64,000 nt of DNA, from assembly GCF_001613045.1 (NCBI RefSeq), contig NZ_BDBP01000047.1, forward strand, positions 1-64,000. Direction: 5' to 3'. Each line of letters opens with the position of its first letter. Position 1 is the stretch's first letter. This document shows, piece after piece, positions 15,857 to 24,012 of this stretch. Made by a program: the position numbers and the translations under genes. The notes beneath the pieces were generated by a model. That model searched no databases. It saw only the letters and a program-made list of their open reading frames with translations, and was not told the DNA's origin. This DNA comes from Nocardia lijiangensis NBRC 108240 (GTDB lineage Bacteria; Actinomycetota; Actinomycetes; Mycobacteriales; Mycobacteriaceae).

Positions 15857-17482
15857 ATGGCCAAGACAATTGCGTACGACGAAGAGGCTCGCCGCGGCCT
15901 CGAGCGGGGTCTGAACAGCCTCGCCGACGCGGTCAAGGTGACGCTGGGCCCGAAGGGTCGCAACGTTGTCCTGGAGAAGAAGTGGGGCGCCCCCACGATC
16001 ACCAACGATGGTGTGTCCATCGCCAAGGAGATCGAGCTGGAGGACCCGTACGAGAAGATCGGCGCCGAGCTGGTCAAGGAAGTCGCCAAGAAGACCGACG
16101 ACGTCGCGGGCGACGGCACCACCACCGCCACCGTCCTGGCTCAGGCGCTGGTGCGCGAGGGCCTGCGCAACGTCGCGGCCGGCGCGAACCCGCTGGGTCT
16201 GAAGCGCGGCATCGAGAAGGCCGTCGAGGCCGTCACCGCCAAGCTGCTCGACACCGCCAAGGAGGTCGAGACCAAGGAGCAGATCGCTGCCACCGCCGGT
16301 ATCTCGGCCGGCGACGCGTCCATCGGTGAGCTGATCGCCGAGGCCATGGACAAGGTCGGCAAGGAAGGCGTCATCACCGTCGAGGAGAGCAACACCTTCG
16401 GCCTCCAGCTGGAGCTGACCGAGGGCATGCGCTTCGACAAGGGCTACATCTCGGGTTACTTCGTGACCGACCCGGAGCGTCAGGAAGCGGTCCTCGAGGA
16501 CCCGTACCTGCTGCTGGTCGGCTCGAAGGTTTCGACCGTCAAGGACCTGCTGCCGCTGCTGGAGAAGGTCATCCAGGCCGGCAAGCCGCTGCTGATCATC
16601 GCCGAGGACGTCGAGGGCGAGGCCCTGTCGACCCTGGTGGTCAACAAGATCCGCGGCACCTTCAAGTCCGTCGCCGTCAAGGCTCCGGGCTTCGGTGACC
16701 GCCGCAAGGCTCAGCTCGCCGACATCGCCATCCTGACCGGTGGCGAGGTCATCAGCGAAGAGGTCGGCCTCTCGCTGGAGACCGCCGGTGTCGAGCTGCT
16801 CGGCCAGGCGCGCAAGGTCGTCGTCACGAAGGACGAGACCACCATCGTCGAGGGCGCGGGCGACGCGGAGGCCATCAAGGGCCGCGTTGCGCAGATCCGC
16901 ACCGAGATCGAGAACTCCGACTCGGACTACGACCGTGAGAAGCTGCAGGAGCGTCTGGCCAAGCTGGCCGGCGGTGTTGCGGTCATCAAGGCGGGCGCGG
17001 CCACCGAGGTGGAGCTCAAGGAGCGCAAGCACCGCATCGAGGACGCCGTCCGCAACGCGAAGGCTGCCGTCGAAGAGGGCATCGTCGCCGGTGGTGGCGT
17101 GGCCCTGCTGCAGTCGGCTCCGGCGCTGGACGCGCTGAACCTGACCGGTGACGAGGCCACGGGCGCGAACATCGTGCGTGTCGCGCTGTCGGCTCCGCTG
17201 AAGCAGATCGCCTTCAACGCCGGCCTCGAGCCCGGCGTGGTCGCCGAGAAGGTCTCGAACCTGCCCGCGGGTTCCGGCCTGAACGCCGACTCCGGCGAGT
17301 ACGAGGACCTGCTGGCCGCCGGCGTTGCCGACCCGGTCAAGGTCACCCGTTCGGCCCTGCAGAACGCGGCCTCCATCGCGGCCCTGTTCCTGACCACCGA
17401 GGCCGTCGTCGCCGACAAGCCGGAGAAGGCCGCCGCTCCCGCCGGCGACCCGACCGGTGGCATGGGCGGCATGGACTTCTGA
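15857..17482 (+). CDS. groEL2: 60 kDa chaperonin GroEL2 (Hsp65 type)
   Basis: 541 residues from ATG at 15857 (MAKTIAYDEEAR); the frame is open upstream, but this is the conserved start. ATP-site landmarks are KVTLGPKGRNVVLEK, DVAGDGTTTATVLAQ and VEEGIVAGGGVALLQ. It assembles into the cytosolic folding ring. The tail ends GDPTGGMGGMDF, not a histidine-rich end, which marks it as the GroEL2/Hsp65 paralog. No groES is adjacent, again typical of groEL2. Two CIRCE sites precede it, and a strong hairpin follows the stop. Codon use is strongly biased, as expected for a highly expressed gene. Confidence 0.98.
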   Translation: MAKTIAYDEEARRGLERGLNSLADAVKVTLGPKGRNVVLEKKWGAPTITNDGVSIAKEIELEDPYEKIGAELVKEVAKKTDDVAGDGTTTATVLAQALVREGLRNVAAGANPLGLKRGIEKAVEAVTAKLLDTAKEVETKEQIAATAGISAGDASIGELIAEAMDKVGKEGVITVEESNTFGLQLELTEGMRFDKGYISGYFVTDPERQEAVLEDPYLLLVGSKVSTVKDLLPLLEKVIQAGKPLLIIAEDVEGEALSTLVVNKIRGTFKSVAVKAPGFGDRRKAQLADIAILTGGEVISEEVGLSLETAGVELLGQARKVVVTKDETTIVEGAGDAEAIKGRVAQIRTEIENSDSDYDREKLQERLAKLAGGVAVIKAGAATEVELKERKHRIEDAVRNAKAAVEEGIVAGGGVALLQSAPALDALNLTGDEATGANIVRVALSAPLKQIAFNAGLEPGVVAEKVSNLPAGSGLNADSGEYEDLLAAGVADPVKVTRSALQNAASIAALFLTTEAVVADKPEKAAAPAGDPTGGMGGMDF

Positions 17483-17512
17483 TCCCCGGATCAGCGAGTT
17501 CTCGCTAGTCAC

Positions 17513-17546
17513 GAAGGCCGGTCCACCCTCGGGTGGACCGGCCTTC
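17513..17546 (+). terminator. groEL2 terminator hairpin
   Basis: A nearly loop-less perfect inverted repeat, GAAGGCCGGTCCACCC pairing with the sequence ending GGCCTTC, starts 31 bases after the groEL2 stop. It lacks a long T-run but has a very stable stem. Confidence 0.85.
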
Positions 17547-17628
17547 CGCGTATCGCGAGTCCTGTGGTGCTACACCACCGGGCCCTCCTACGGTGCTGCG
17601 CGGCCGAATGATTCGTCGCGCGCCGGAC

Positions 17629-18465
17629 CTATGTGGTCGGGTCCGGGGCGGTGGCCGGGAGGCGGAGGCGTTCGGCTAGTTCGTTGAAGATGTAGAAATT
17701 CGGGATGGCGGCGACGGGGGCGAGGGAGATCCAGGTGCCGTCGACCTTGATGCGGACCAGGCCGCTGCGGGCGTCGATGAGCTGGATGCGTTCCCAGGGG
17801 TAGGCCTGGTTGCGGAAGATGAGGGCCGTCAGTTCCAGGCCGATGTCGCCGAATTGCATGATGTCGCCCCGGTCGATGGTGGCGACGGCGCGCGGCAGCT
17901 GGGTTCCGGTGATGGCCGACTGGATCGCCCTGCCCCATTCGCGCGCGTCGGCGAATTCGGTGTCGTCGAAGGAGGCGTGCGCCCCGTCGGGGCCGCTCAT
18001 CGCCAAGGAGTACTCGGCGCGCGAGGTGTTCTGGAACGGGATGACCTGCTGGCGGACTTCGGCCGTGTCCCAGCGGAACCCGGCGATCTGCTCCCCGGTC
18101 CGGTAGACGGTCATGCCGTGGTCGAACAGATCCAGCCGGGCCGAGCGGTTCTGGCGGTTCTGCCGCCCGCGTACCGAGGCCAGGGTGGCGGGCACCAGCG
18201 CGACGACACCCACCGCGACACCGGCCACGAGAGATCCCACCGCCGCGCAGATGACACCGACCGCGGCGAGTCCGCCCGCGACGATGCCGCACCCGCGCAC
18301 GAACGTGTCGCTCACCGGTGCGGGGAGATAGGTCTGGCGGTGCGTGCCGAGCTTTTCGTATTCGGCCATCAAGTGGACAAGCTGCGACAGCGGTATTGCT
18401 CGCCGGACGTCGGTTCCGCCTGCACCGTCCTCCGGCATGCTCGGAGTGGTCAATAGTCCCTCCAT
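17629..18465 (-). CDS. Membrane-anchored hypothetical protein (DUF6585-like)
   Basis: 278 residues from ATG at 18465. Residues 58-92 contain two closely spaced hydrophobic helices (IVAGGLAAVGVICAAVGSLVAGVAVGVVALVPATLA). They are followed by a PH-like or DUF6585-like cytosolic domain: LDLFDHGMTVYRTGEQIAGFRWDTA, then FGDIGLELTALIFRNQAYPWERIQLIDARSGLVRI. The pattern of a helical hairpin followed by such a domain is seen in actinobacterial proteins of unknown function. The family link is from memory and not certain. It is convergent with groEL2 and separated from the upstream ZIP gene by about 90 bases. Confidence 0.7.
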   Translation of the reverse strand: MEGLLTTPSMPEDGAGGTDVRRAIPLSQLVHLMAEYEKLGTHRQTYLPAPVSDTFVRGCGIVAGGLAAVGVICAAVGSLVAGVAVGVVALVPATLASVRGRQNRQNRSARLDLFDHGMTVYRTGEQIAGFRWDTAEVRQQVIPFQNTSRAEYSLAMSGPDGAHASFDDTEFADAREWGRAIQSAITGTQLPRAVATIDRGDIMQFGDIGLELTALIFRNQAYPWERIQLIDARSGLVRIKVDGTWISLAPVAAIPNFYIFNELAERLRLPATAPDPTT

Positions 18466-18555
18466 GAGGCGGTTTTCATCCGCGCGAAGCGTATGCCACC
18501 GGACCGGATACCGCTACTGCAACCCCCCGGAAATTGCGTCGGTGTCGTCACGGGA

Positions 18556-19254
18556 TCAGCCCTGGAGAACGAAGGCGACCAGAAAACCTGCTGCCGTGGC
18601 CATTCCGACCCACCAGCCGCCCTCGCGATAAGCCTCCGGCATCAGCGAATCGGCGAGCACGGCGATGGTCGCGCCGCCCGCGAAGGCCTGCACCACGCTG
18701 ATATGGGTCGCGGACAGATTGTCCGACAGACTGTTTCCCAGCACGGTGACCAGGACGAGCACCGCGCCGGTCGCCGCCCACAATCCGAAGGCGCGGGCCT
18801 TGTCGAATCCGTGCTCGCGACGCATCAGCGCCGAGCCGCCAATGGCCTCCGGCACGTTGCCGACGGCCACCGCGACCAGCAGCACCAACCCGCCGCCCGA
18901 GCTCAGCGAGACGCCGAGCGCGAGGTTCTCCGGCACGCCGTCCAGGATGGTGCCGAGCATCAGCGCCCAGCCGATGGCGGCCGGACCCAGCCTGGTCTCG
19001 ATCAGATGGCTGGCGACCACGTAGACCCCCGCGCCCGCGAACAGCGCCGCCCCGGCGATCAGCGCGCCCGCCTGATGGAAGGCCGGTTCGAACAGTTCCG
19101 AGGAGACCGCGGCGATCATGGTGCCCGAGCCGAAAGCCATCAGCGAGGCGAGCAGCGCTCGAGGCAGCGTCCAGCGCAGTCCGATCGCGGCGCCGACGAG
19201 CAGCGGCACCGCGGTGCCGAGGCCGTAGAGCAGTGCGGTCAGCATGCGGCTCAC
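18556..19254 (-). CDS. ZIP family metal transporter
   Basis: 232 residues with about eight hydrophobic helices, the normal ZIP plan. The metal-site motifs are visible: DGVPENLALG in helix IV and GNVPEAIGGS in helix V. ZIP proteins bring Zn2+ or other divalent metals into the cytosol. The histidine-rich loop of many ZIPs is absent. It is 15 bases downstream of the SMP-30-like lipoprotein gene in the same direction, so a shared transcript from the MarR-controlled promoter is possible. Confidence 0.87.
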   Translation of the reverse strand: MSRMLTALLYGLGTAVPLLVGAAIGLRWTLPRALLASLMAFGSGTMIAAVSSELFEPAFHQAGALIAGAALFAGAGVYVVASHLIETRLGPAAIGWALMLGTILDGVPENLALGVSLSSGGGLVLLVAVAVGNVPEAIGGSALMRREHGFDKARAFGLWAATGAVLVLVTVLGNSLSDNLSATHISVVQAFAGGATIAVLADSLMPEAYREGGWWVGMATAAGFLVAFVLQG

Positions 19255-19269
19255 CCTAGGGCGTACCGC

Positions 19270-20250
19270 TCAGATGCCGGTGACCGCGACGACGCGGAAG
19301 ACGCCCGGCGTGCCCGCGGCCATCGGTCCGCCCTTGTCGAACTGTGAAGCGACCACCAGCATTCGCTCGTCGTCGCGCACCAAAGTGGTTGGAATGCTCA
19401 GTGACTCGTCGGTGAGCTGTTCGTCCAGCCGCGCCGCGGCGCCGTCGTCGGTCACCGTCCAGCGCGAGAGGGTGTTGGTTCTGTTGTGCGCCGCCCACAG
19501 CGTGTCGCCGCGCAGGTCGAGGCCGTCGGCGTTGGTCATGTCGCCGCCGCGCAGGTCGACCTTGCGGATCGGCGCGGCGGCGGTGAGGTCGACGCGATAG
19601 AGGTCGCCGCCGACCATGTCGACCACCAGCAGGTAGCGACCGGACGCGTCCACGACCAAGCCGTTGAGGTTGAAGGACCCTTGCTCGCGCGGCTCGATGA
19701 CACCCGCCAGCTCGAATCGCGGTGTCAGTTCCCCGCGCCCGCCCTGCGCGGCGGTCGTGGTCACCTGGTCGGGCGTGACACGGTAGACCACCGCGCGGAC
19801 GCTGTCGGTGAGGTAGGCGGTGCCGTCCGGCGCGATGACGACGTCGTTGACGAAGCGGGGGTCGGCGCCGGGCACGTCGAAGCGGGCGATCAGCGCGCGG
19901 GTCGCGGTGTCGTACACGGCGACGCCTGCGGTCGAGTCGGTCACCCAGAGCCGGCCTGCCCCGTCCACTTTCATGCCGTTGGCGGTCTTTCGTCCGTCGG
20001 CGCCCTCGGGCAGGAAGACCTCCGCCCGTTCGTCGCCCGGGGTGGCGCGGTAGATCGTGCCGGTGCTGTACGAGCCGACATAGGTGTCGCCGGTGCGGGC
20101 GTCCCGCGCGATGCCTTCGGGGTAGACGCGATCGCCGGGGAGTTCGTAGGCCGTGCTGACCGGCGCGGCGTCATCGGGGGAGCCGCACGCGGTGATCGCG
20201 GTGGCGGCCAGCGCGACGGCGGCGATCGCAAGGGTGCGCGTGGTGGACAT
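19270..20250 (-). CDS. SMP-30/gluconolactonase-like beta-propeller lipoprotein
   Basis: 326 residues from ATG at 20250, with AAAGG upstream; a longer frame from 20277 would disturb the signal peptide. The lipobox AITAC puts the lipid on C22. The rest is a repeated propeller pattern: VYPEGIARDARTGDTYVGSYSTGTIYR, MKVDGAGRLWVTDSTAGVAVYD, FVNDVVIAPDGTAYLTDS and NADGLDLRGDTLWAAHN. The fold resembles SMP-30/strictosidine synthase proteins; catalytic metal ligands cannot be pinned, so it may be an enzyme or a binding protein on the outer face of the membrane. It is divergent from a MarR regulator with a palindrome between them. Confidence 0.83.
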   Translation of the reverse strand: MSTTRTLAIAAVALAATAITACGSPDDAAPVSTAYELPGDRVYPEGIARDARTGDTYVGSYSTGTIYRATPGDERAEVFLPEGADGRKTANGMKVDGAGRLWVTDSTAGVAVYDTATRALIARFDVPGADPRFVNDVVIAPDGTAYLTDSVRAVVYRVTPDQVTTTAAQGGRGELTPRFELAGVIEPREQGSFNLNGLVVDASGRYLLVVDMVGGDLYRVDLTAAAPIRKVDLRGGDMTNADGLDLRGDTLWAAHNRTNTLSRWTVTDDGAAARLDEQLTDESLSIPTTLVRDDERMLVVASQFDKGGPMAAGTPGVFRVVAVTGI

Positions 20251-20301
20251 GCTCGAGCCTTTCGATGATGGAGTCAAATCAAAGAACGAATGCGAACATA
20301 G

Positions 20302-20335
20302 ATTAGAGTTCTAATGATCGTCAAGGTTCTAATGA
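20302..20335. promoter_or_regulatory. Likely MarR operator
   Basis: ATTAGA-GT-TCTAAT (20302-20315) is a perfect inverted repeat. The 10-mer GTTCTAATGA occurs at 20308-20317 and again at 20326-20335. The pair lies between the divergent lipoprotein and MarR genes, in a locally AT-rich stretch, as expected for an operator controlling both. Confidence 0.7.
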
Positions 20336-20352
20336 AATGACGAGCGGATACG

Positions 20353-20826
20353 ATGCCAGGCATGACGTCCATGCCCGCCTCCGAACGCATCGGCTCCTAT
20401 GTGAAGCGCGCGGAGCAGGCGCTGACCATGGCGAAGAACGCCGCGCTGAAGCCGACGGGCATCACGGTGGCCCAGTACTCGGCGCTGCTGTTCCTCTCCG
20501 AGAACCCGGGCATTTCGGCGGCGGCCCTCGCCCGGCTCTGCGGCGTCACGCCGCCGACGATGAACACCGTGCTCACCAACTTGCAGGAGCGCGGGTTCAT
20601 CGAACGGACACCGCACGCCTGGCACAAGAACGTCCTCGAAACGCGTCTCACCGAACGCGGCGAGGCGGTGATGCGGGACGCCGACGCGCGCGCGATCCGG
20701 GTGGAACGGGCGCTCGACGCCGCGTTCACCGCCGCGGAACGCGACACCCTCCTCGCCCTGCTCACCCGCTGCGCCGACGCCTACGACGCGACCCGAACTC
20801 AGGACACTTCCACCTCGACGGAGTAG
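20353..20826 (+). CDS. MarR family transcriptional regulator
   Basis: 157 residues from ATG at 20353; a later ATG at 20362 or 20371 is possible because the ribosome site is weak. The winged helix is clear: YSALLFLSENPGISAAALARLCGVTPPTMNTVLTNLQERGFIERTPH, with the wing at about residues 92-104 (KNVLETRLTERGE). MarR proteins bind DNA as dimers and release it on binding small phenolic or oxidising ligands. The divergent SMP-30-like lipoprotein (and perhaps the ZIP gene after it) is the likely target, through the palindrome at 20302. Confidence 0.9.
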   Translation: MPGMTSMPASERIGSYVKRAEQALTMAKNAALKPTGITVAQYSALLFLSENPGISAAALARLCGVTPPTMNTVLTNLQERGFIERTPHAWHKNVLETRLTERGEAVMRDADARAIRVERALDAAFTAAERDTLLALLTRCADAYDATRTQDTSTSTE

Positions 20827-20862
20827 CGCGGTCGTCGCCGCAGCCCTCGGTAGTCTGCGCTC

Positions 20863-21273
20863 ATGACGCACCCGCTCGCGATCGGCTTCGCGCTGGTCGC
20901 CGCGCTGTGCATTGCGTTCAGCGCCGTCTCGCGTCAGCGGGAGGCCGCGCGGGTGCCGGATGCCGATCTCGGTCGTTTCGGCGCGATCGGCAGCCTGGTG
21001 CACCGGCCGCGGTGGTGGCTCGGGACCGTCGTCGGCGCGGCCGGTTACGTGTTCCAGGCGCTGGCGCTCGGCCGCGGCTCGGTGCTGCTCGTGCAGTCGC
21101 TGTTGGTGAGTTCGTTGCTGTTCGCCCTGCCGCTGGCCGCGCCCTTGCGCGCTCCGCGGCGACCGAACCCGTTGCGGCCCGCTGATTTTCGCTCGACATT
21201 TGCTCGAATTGGCTGGTGGATCGGCAAAACTGTTGTAGCGCAACGGTTCCGCATTGTTGGGTATGTCACATGA
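20863..21273 (+). pseudogene. Truncated DMT-family transporter
   Basis: 136 codons from ATG at 20863. Residues 1-90 look like the start of a DMT/EamA-type permease (MTHPLAIGFALVAALCIAFSAVSRQRE, then RWWLGTVVGAAGYVFQALALGRGSVLLVQSLLVSSLLFALPLAA). Full members of this group have about 280-300 residues and nine or ten helices. After about residue 92 the homology stops and the frame enters lower-GC DNA with an unrelated basic tail. The remainder of the permease is not found downstream. I read it as a decayed gene; a short functional protein cannot be excluded. Confidence 0.65.
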
Positions 21274-21399
21274 TTTGATTTGTTCATCGTGCGCCGACTA
21301 CGAATGAGGCGTTCACATCGCACGTTACGACGTTCGATTTTCCGGGGGGAATACGACGGTTCACGTCGTCCGGGGGTCGGGGTCGGGAGGGAGATTTCG

Positions 21400-22059
21400 A
21401 TGTTCCATCGCACTGCACTGCGGATCGGCCGCACTGCGCTCATCGGTGTGCTGCCGCTGGCGGCGGCCGCCACCTTCGCCGGGGCCGGCGCGGCCTCGGC
21501 CGACGGCTACGCCGATCAGCAGGCGCGGCTGGCAGGCGCCATGTCGACGTCGGGCCAGGCCGCCGAGATCGGCTACCACACCACGGTGGCGCCGGACCTG
21601 AGCGCCGTTTCCGCCAAGCTGGATGCCGGCACGTTCGTGCTCGGTGAGTCCTCGGTCAAGGTCGTCGACGCCGCAGGCGCGGCGGTCACCGAGCTTCCGC
21701 TCCAGGTGACCACCCCGTCCGGGACCGCCATCGCGCTGGACGCGAAGGTGTCCGAAGACGGCCGCACCCTGTCGGTGGAGACCCCCGAGGTCTCGGCCGC
21801 CACCGGCGCCGAACTGAAGGACATCGCGACCAATCCGCAGGCCCAGTACCCGGATCCGGTCATGAACGGCGCCGCGGCCGGCGCCGGTGTCGGCGCGGTC
21901 CTCGCCGCCATCACCTGCATCCCCACCCTGGCGGTCTTCATCGTCGGCTACGGGCTGTGCGCGGTGGTCGGTGTGATCACCACCGGCATCATGGGCGCCG
22001 TGATCGGCGCGATCGTGGGCACGGTCGTGCCCGATGCCATTCCGCAGGTGCTGCCCTGA
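21400..22059 (+). CDS. Secreted/membrane protein with glycine-rich C-terminus
   Basis: 219 residues from ATG at 21400, with GGGAGGGAG upstream. Residues 1-34 are a signal peptide ending ASA|DG. The middle (about 40-145) is a beta-rich domain. The C-terminus (about 155-219) is a small-residue-rich hydrophobic segment, GAAAGAGVGAVLAAITCIPTLAVFIVGYGLCAVV followed by GIMGAVIGAIVGTVVPDAI, that could make a helical hairpin in a membrane or a pore. I recall similar proteins as frequent paralogs in Nocardia, with no known function. It stands alone, with a strong terminator after it. Confidence 0.78.
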   Translation: MFHRTALRIGRTALIGVLPLAAAATFAGAGAASADGYADQQARLAGAMSTSGQAAEIGYHTTVAPDLSAVSAKLDAGTFVLGESSVKVVDAAGAAVTELPLQVTTPSGTAIALDAKVSEDGRTLSVETPEVSAATGAELKDIATNPQAQYPDPVMNGAAAGAGVGAVLAAITCIPTLAVFIVGYGLCAVVGVITTGIMGAVIGAIVGTVVPDAIPQVLP

Positions 22060-22084
22060 CATACGGCAGCTGAGCCGAACAAGG

Positions 22085-22130
22085 AAAGGCGCTGCGCCGG
22101 AACACATCCGGCGCAGCGCCTTTCTGTTTT
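22085..22130 (+). terminator. Intrinsic terminator
   Basis: A 16-bp perfect stem (22085-22100 with 22108-22123), a 7-base loop and a T-rich tail (TTTCTGTTTT) lie just after the secreted protein gene. This is one of two classical intrinsic terminators in the window. Confidence 0.92.
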
Positions 22131-22270
22131 GCATCGAGTCGGGGATCGGAATGCCGGGACCGGCCGTGGTCGCGTGCTCGGTTGGAAGGCTTCGCGGTGA
22201 GTACGCCAGGTAGACGCCCGGTCCGCGCGTTCCGAGGGCGGGAGCCTCGCTCCGGTCGTAGGCTGAATTC

Positions 22271-23065
22271 ATGTCGGGCGGCGAGATCAGAGGCGTGCTC
22301 TACGACATCGACGGCGTGCTGGTTACTTCGTGGCGGCCGATCGACGGAGCACTGGCCGCCGTGTGCGAATTACGCGAAAGAGGTTTGCGCCGAGCATTTC
22401 TCACCAACACCACGTCGAGTACCTGCGCCGAGATCGGCAAACGGCTGACGACGGCCGGATTCGAGATCGATACCGAGGAAATCGTCACGGCGGGCCGGTT
22501 GACCGCCGAATTCCTGCGGCGCCGCTATCCGGGTGCGCGGGTCTGGGTGTTGAATCACGGGGACATCGCCGAAGATCTCGCCGGGCTCGACCTCGTCGAG
22601 GAACGTCCCGATGTGGTGGTGATCGGCGGCGCCGGAACGGAATTCACGCATCGCGCGCTCAGCCGCGTGGCCGAGTTCATGCTGGACGGCGTGCCCGCCG
22701 TCGCGATGCAAGGCGGTCTCACCTGGGCCACCGCCGACGGCTTGCGTATCGACGCGGGCGCTTATCTTCCGGGGCTTTCGGCGGCGGGCAATGCGGAGAT
22801 CGAGGTGATCGGCAAGCCCGCGCCGACGGGATTCCGCACGTGCGCGCAACTCATGGATCTGGAGCCCGCGGAGATCGTAATGGTCGGGGACGACCTGCAT
22901 TCGGATGTGCTTGCCGGGCAAGCCGTCGGCATGACCGGAGTACTGGTCCGTACCGGTAAATTCCGGCCCGGCGTGCTCGCGGCCGCCGAGACCGCTCCCG
23001 ACCACGTGATCGACTCCGTCGGTGCGCTGCCGGAACTGCTGTCGACCAGCGGCGACAGCGGGTGA
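22271..23065 (+). CDS. HAD-IIA family hydrolase (LHPP-like)
   Basis: 264 residues from ATG at 22271. Motif I is YDIDGVL with nucleophile D12 and D14, motif II is FLTNTTS, and motifs III/IV are IGKPAPTGF and MVGDDLHSDVLAGQAVGM. The cap is of the type II (NagD-like) class. Relatives dephosphorylate sugar phosphates, nucleotides, or phospholysine/phosphohistidine (LHPP); the substrate here is not known. It is a single gene, and a terminator-like hairpin follows about 200 bases downstream. Confidence 0.88.
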   Translation: MSGGEIRGVLYDIDGVLVTSWRPIDGALAAVCELRERGLRRAFLTNTTSSTCAEIGKRLTTAGFEIDTEEIVTAGRLTAEFLRRRYPGARVWVLNHGDIAEDLAGLDLVEERPDVVVIGGAGTEFTHRALSRVAEFMLDGVPAVAMQGGLTWATADGLRIDAGAYLPGLSAAGNAEIEVIGKPAPTGFRTCAQLMDLEPAEIVMVGDDLHSDVLAGQAVGMTGVLVRTGKFRPGVLAAAETAPDHVIDSVGALPELLSTSGDSG

Positions 23066-23263
23066 AGAAGAGGGACCGGTCCGTTCAAAAAAAGTTCTAC
23101 TAAATTCCTCCAAAACCCTTCCTGCGCGGCGCAACCCTCGGTATCGTCCGTGTCGGCAAACAGCCAGTGACAACGGAGCCGCGATGGTCGGATTGGAGGA
23201 ACGGTTGATCTAGCTACCAGGCTGACAACTTTCGGCTAACGCGCGGTCAGTCGAAGGTTGAGA

Positions 23264-23302
23264 CGAAGGGCCCGATCCATGACGAGGGGATCGGGCCCTT
23301 CG
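23264..23302. terminator. Hairpin upstream of TetR gene
   Basis: A 15-bp perfect inverted repeat (23264-23278 with 23288-23302; CGAAGGGCCCGATCC arms) lies 16 bases before the TetR start. It may terminate reading from upstream. Its closeness to the start codon also allows a role in an mRNA leader. Apart from an A-run at about 23087, the gap 23066-23263 shows no other clear signal. Confidence 0.6.
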
Positions 23303-23317
23303 GTATTGTCTGCCCCA

Positions 23318-23950
23318 ATGTCACAGGATGCGAATACGGGACGAATGTATGCCGGGCAACCCGTAGAGGACCGGCAACGCCAGCGGCGTGCGCGTTTTCT
23401 GGAATCAGGCCTGACGGTCTTTGCGCGCGACGGATACGCCAATAGTTCGGTGGGCGCCATCTGTAAAGACGCCGGGCTCTCCTCACGACAGTTCTACGAG
23501 GAGTTCACCGGGCGCGAGTCGCTCCTACTAGAGCTCTACGAGCAAATCGACAGGGAGTCCCGCGATGCGGTGACGGCCGCGCTGGACAAGAAGACCGACG
23601 CGTCGGCGCTGGAGCTCATCGACGCCGCGGTGCGCGCCTACGTCGAGTCCATCGGGGCCGATCCGCGCAAGGCGCGGGTGGCGCTCGTCGAAGTGGTCGG
23701 CGCCGGACCGAAGGTGGAGAAGTTCCGCCTCGAGCTACGCCGCGTGTGGGGTTCGCTGCTGGCCAGCGCCGCCGAGGACGCGGCCATGCAGGGCGAAATC
23801 CCGCCTGGCGACTACGAAATGCGGGTGCTGGCGATCATCGGCGCGGTCAACTACGTGGTGGATTCGTGGAGCGGCTCGGATCCGCGCCCGCCGCTGGACG
23901 ACGTGATCCGCGTACTCAGCCGCGTGATCATGGGCGCCGTCGGCGCGTAG
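23318..23950 (+). CDS. TetR family transcriptional regulator
   Basis: 210 residues from ATG at 23318. The N-terminal HTH is DRQRQRRARFLESGLTVFARDGYANSSVGAICKDAGLSSRQFYEEFTGRESLLLELYEQID, typical of TetR. The C-terminal ligand domain is not diagnostic. No divergent gene sits next to it; the following alpha/beta hydrolase, 62 bases downstream in the same direction, is the nearest candidate target. Ligand unknown. Confidence 0.9.
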   Translation: MSQDANTGRMYAGQPVEDRQRQRRARFLESGLTVFARDGYANSSVGAICKDAGLSSRQFYEEFTGRESLLLELYEQIDRESRDAVTAALDKKTDASALELIDAAVRAYVESIGADPRKARVALVEVVGAGPKVEKFRLELRRVWGSLLASAAEDAAMQGEIPPGDYEMRVLAIIGAVNYVVDSWSGSDPRPPLDDVIRVLSRVIMGAVGA

Positions 23951-24012
23951 CAGACCGGGTGGTCGGGCTGCCCCCGCGGCGGTGCATACCGCCGCGCGGT
24001 AGCGTGCGCAGC

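Noticed and set aside
15824..17512. 562-codon open frame antisense to groEL2
   Set aside because: This is the well-known antisense open frame produced by biased groEL codons; its Leu/Asp/Gly-rich protein has no family.
23066..23263. Possible tRNA or small peptide gene in the gap before the TetR gene
   Set aside because: No T-loop or acceptor stem pattern, and the only short frame (MVGLEERLI) has no supported start.
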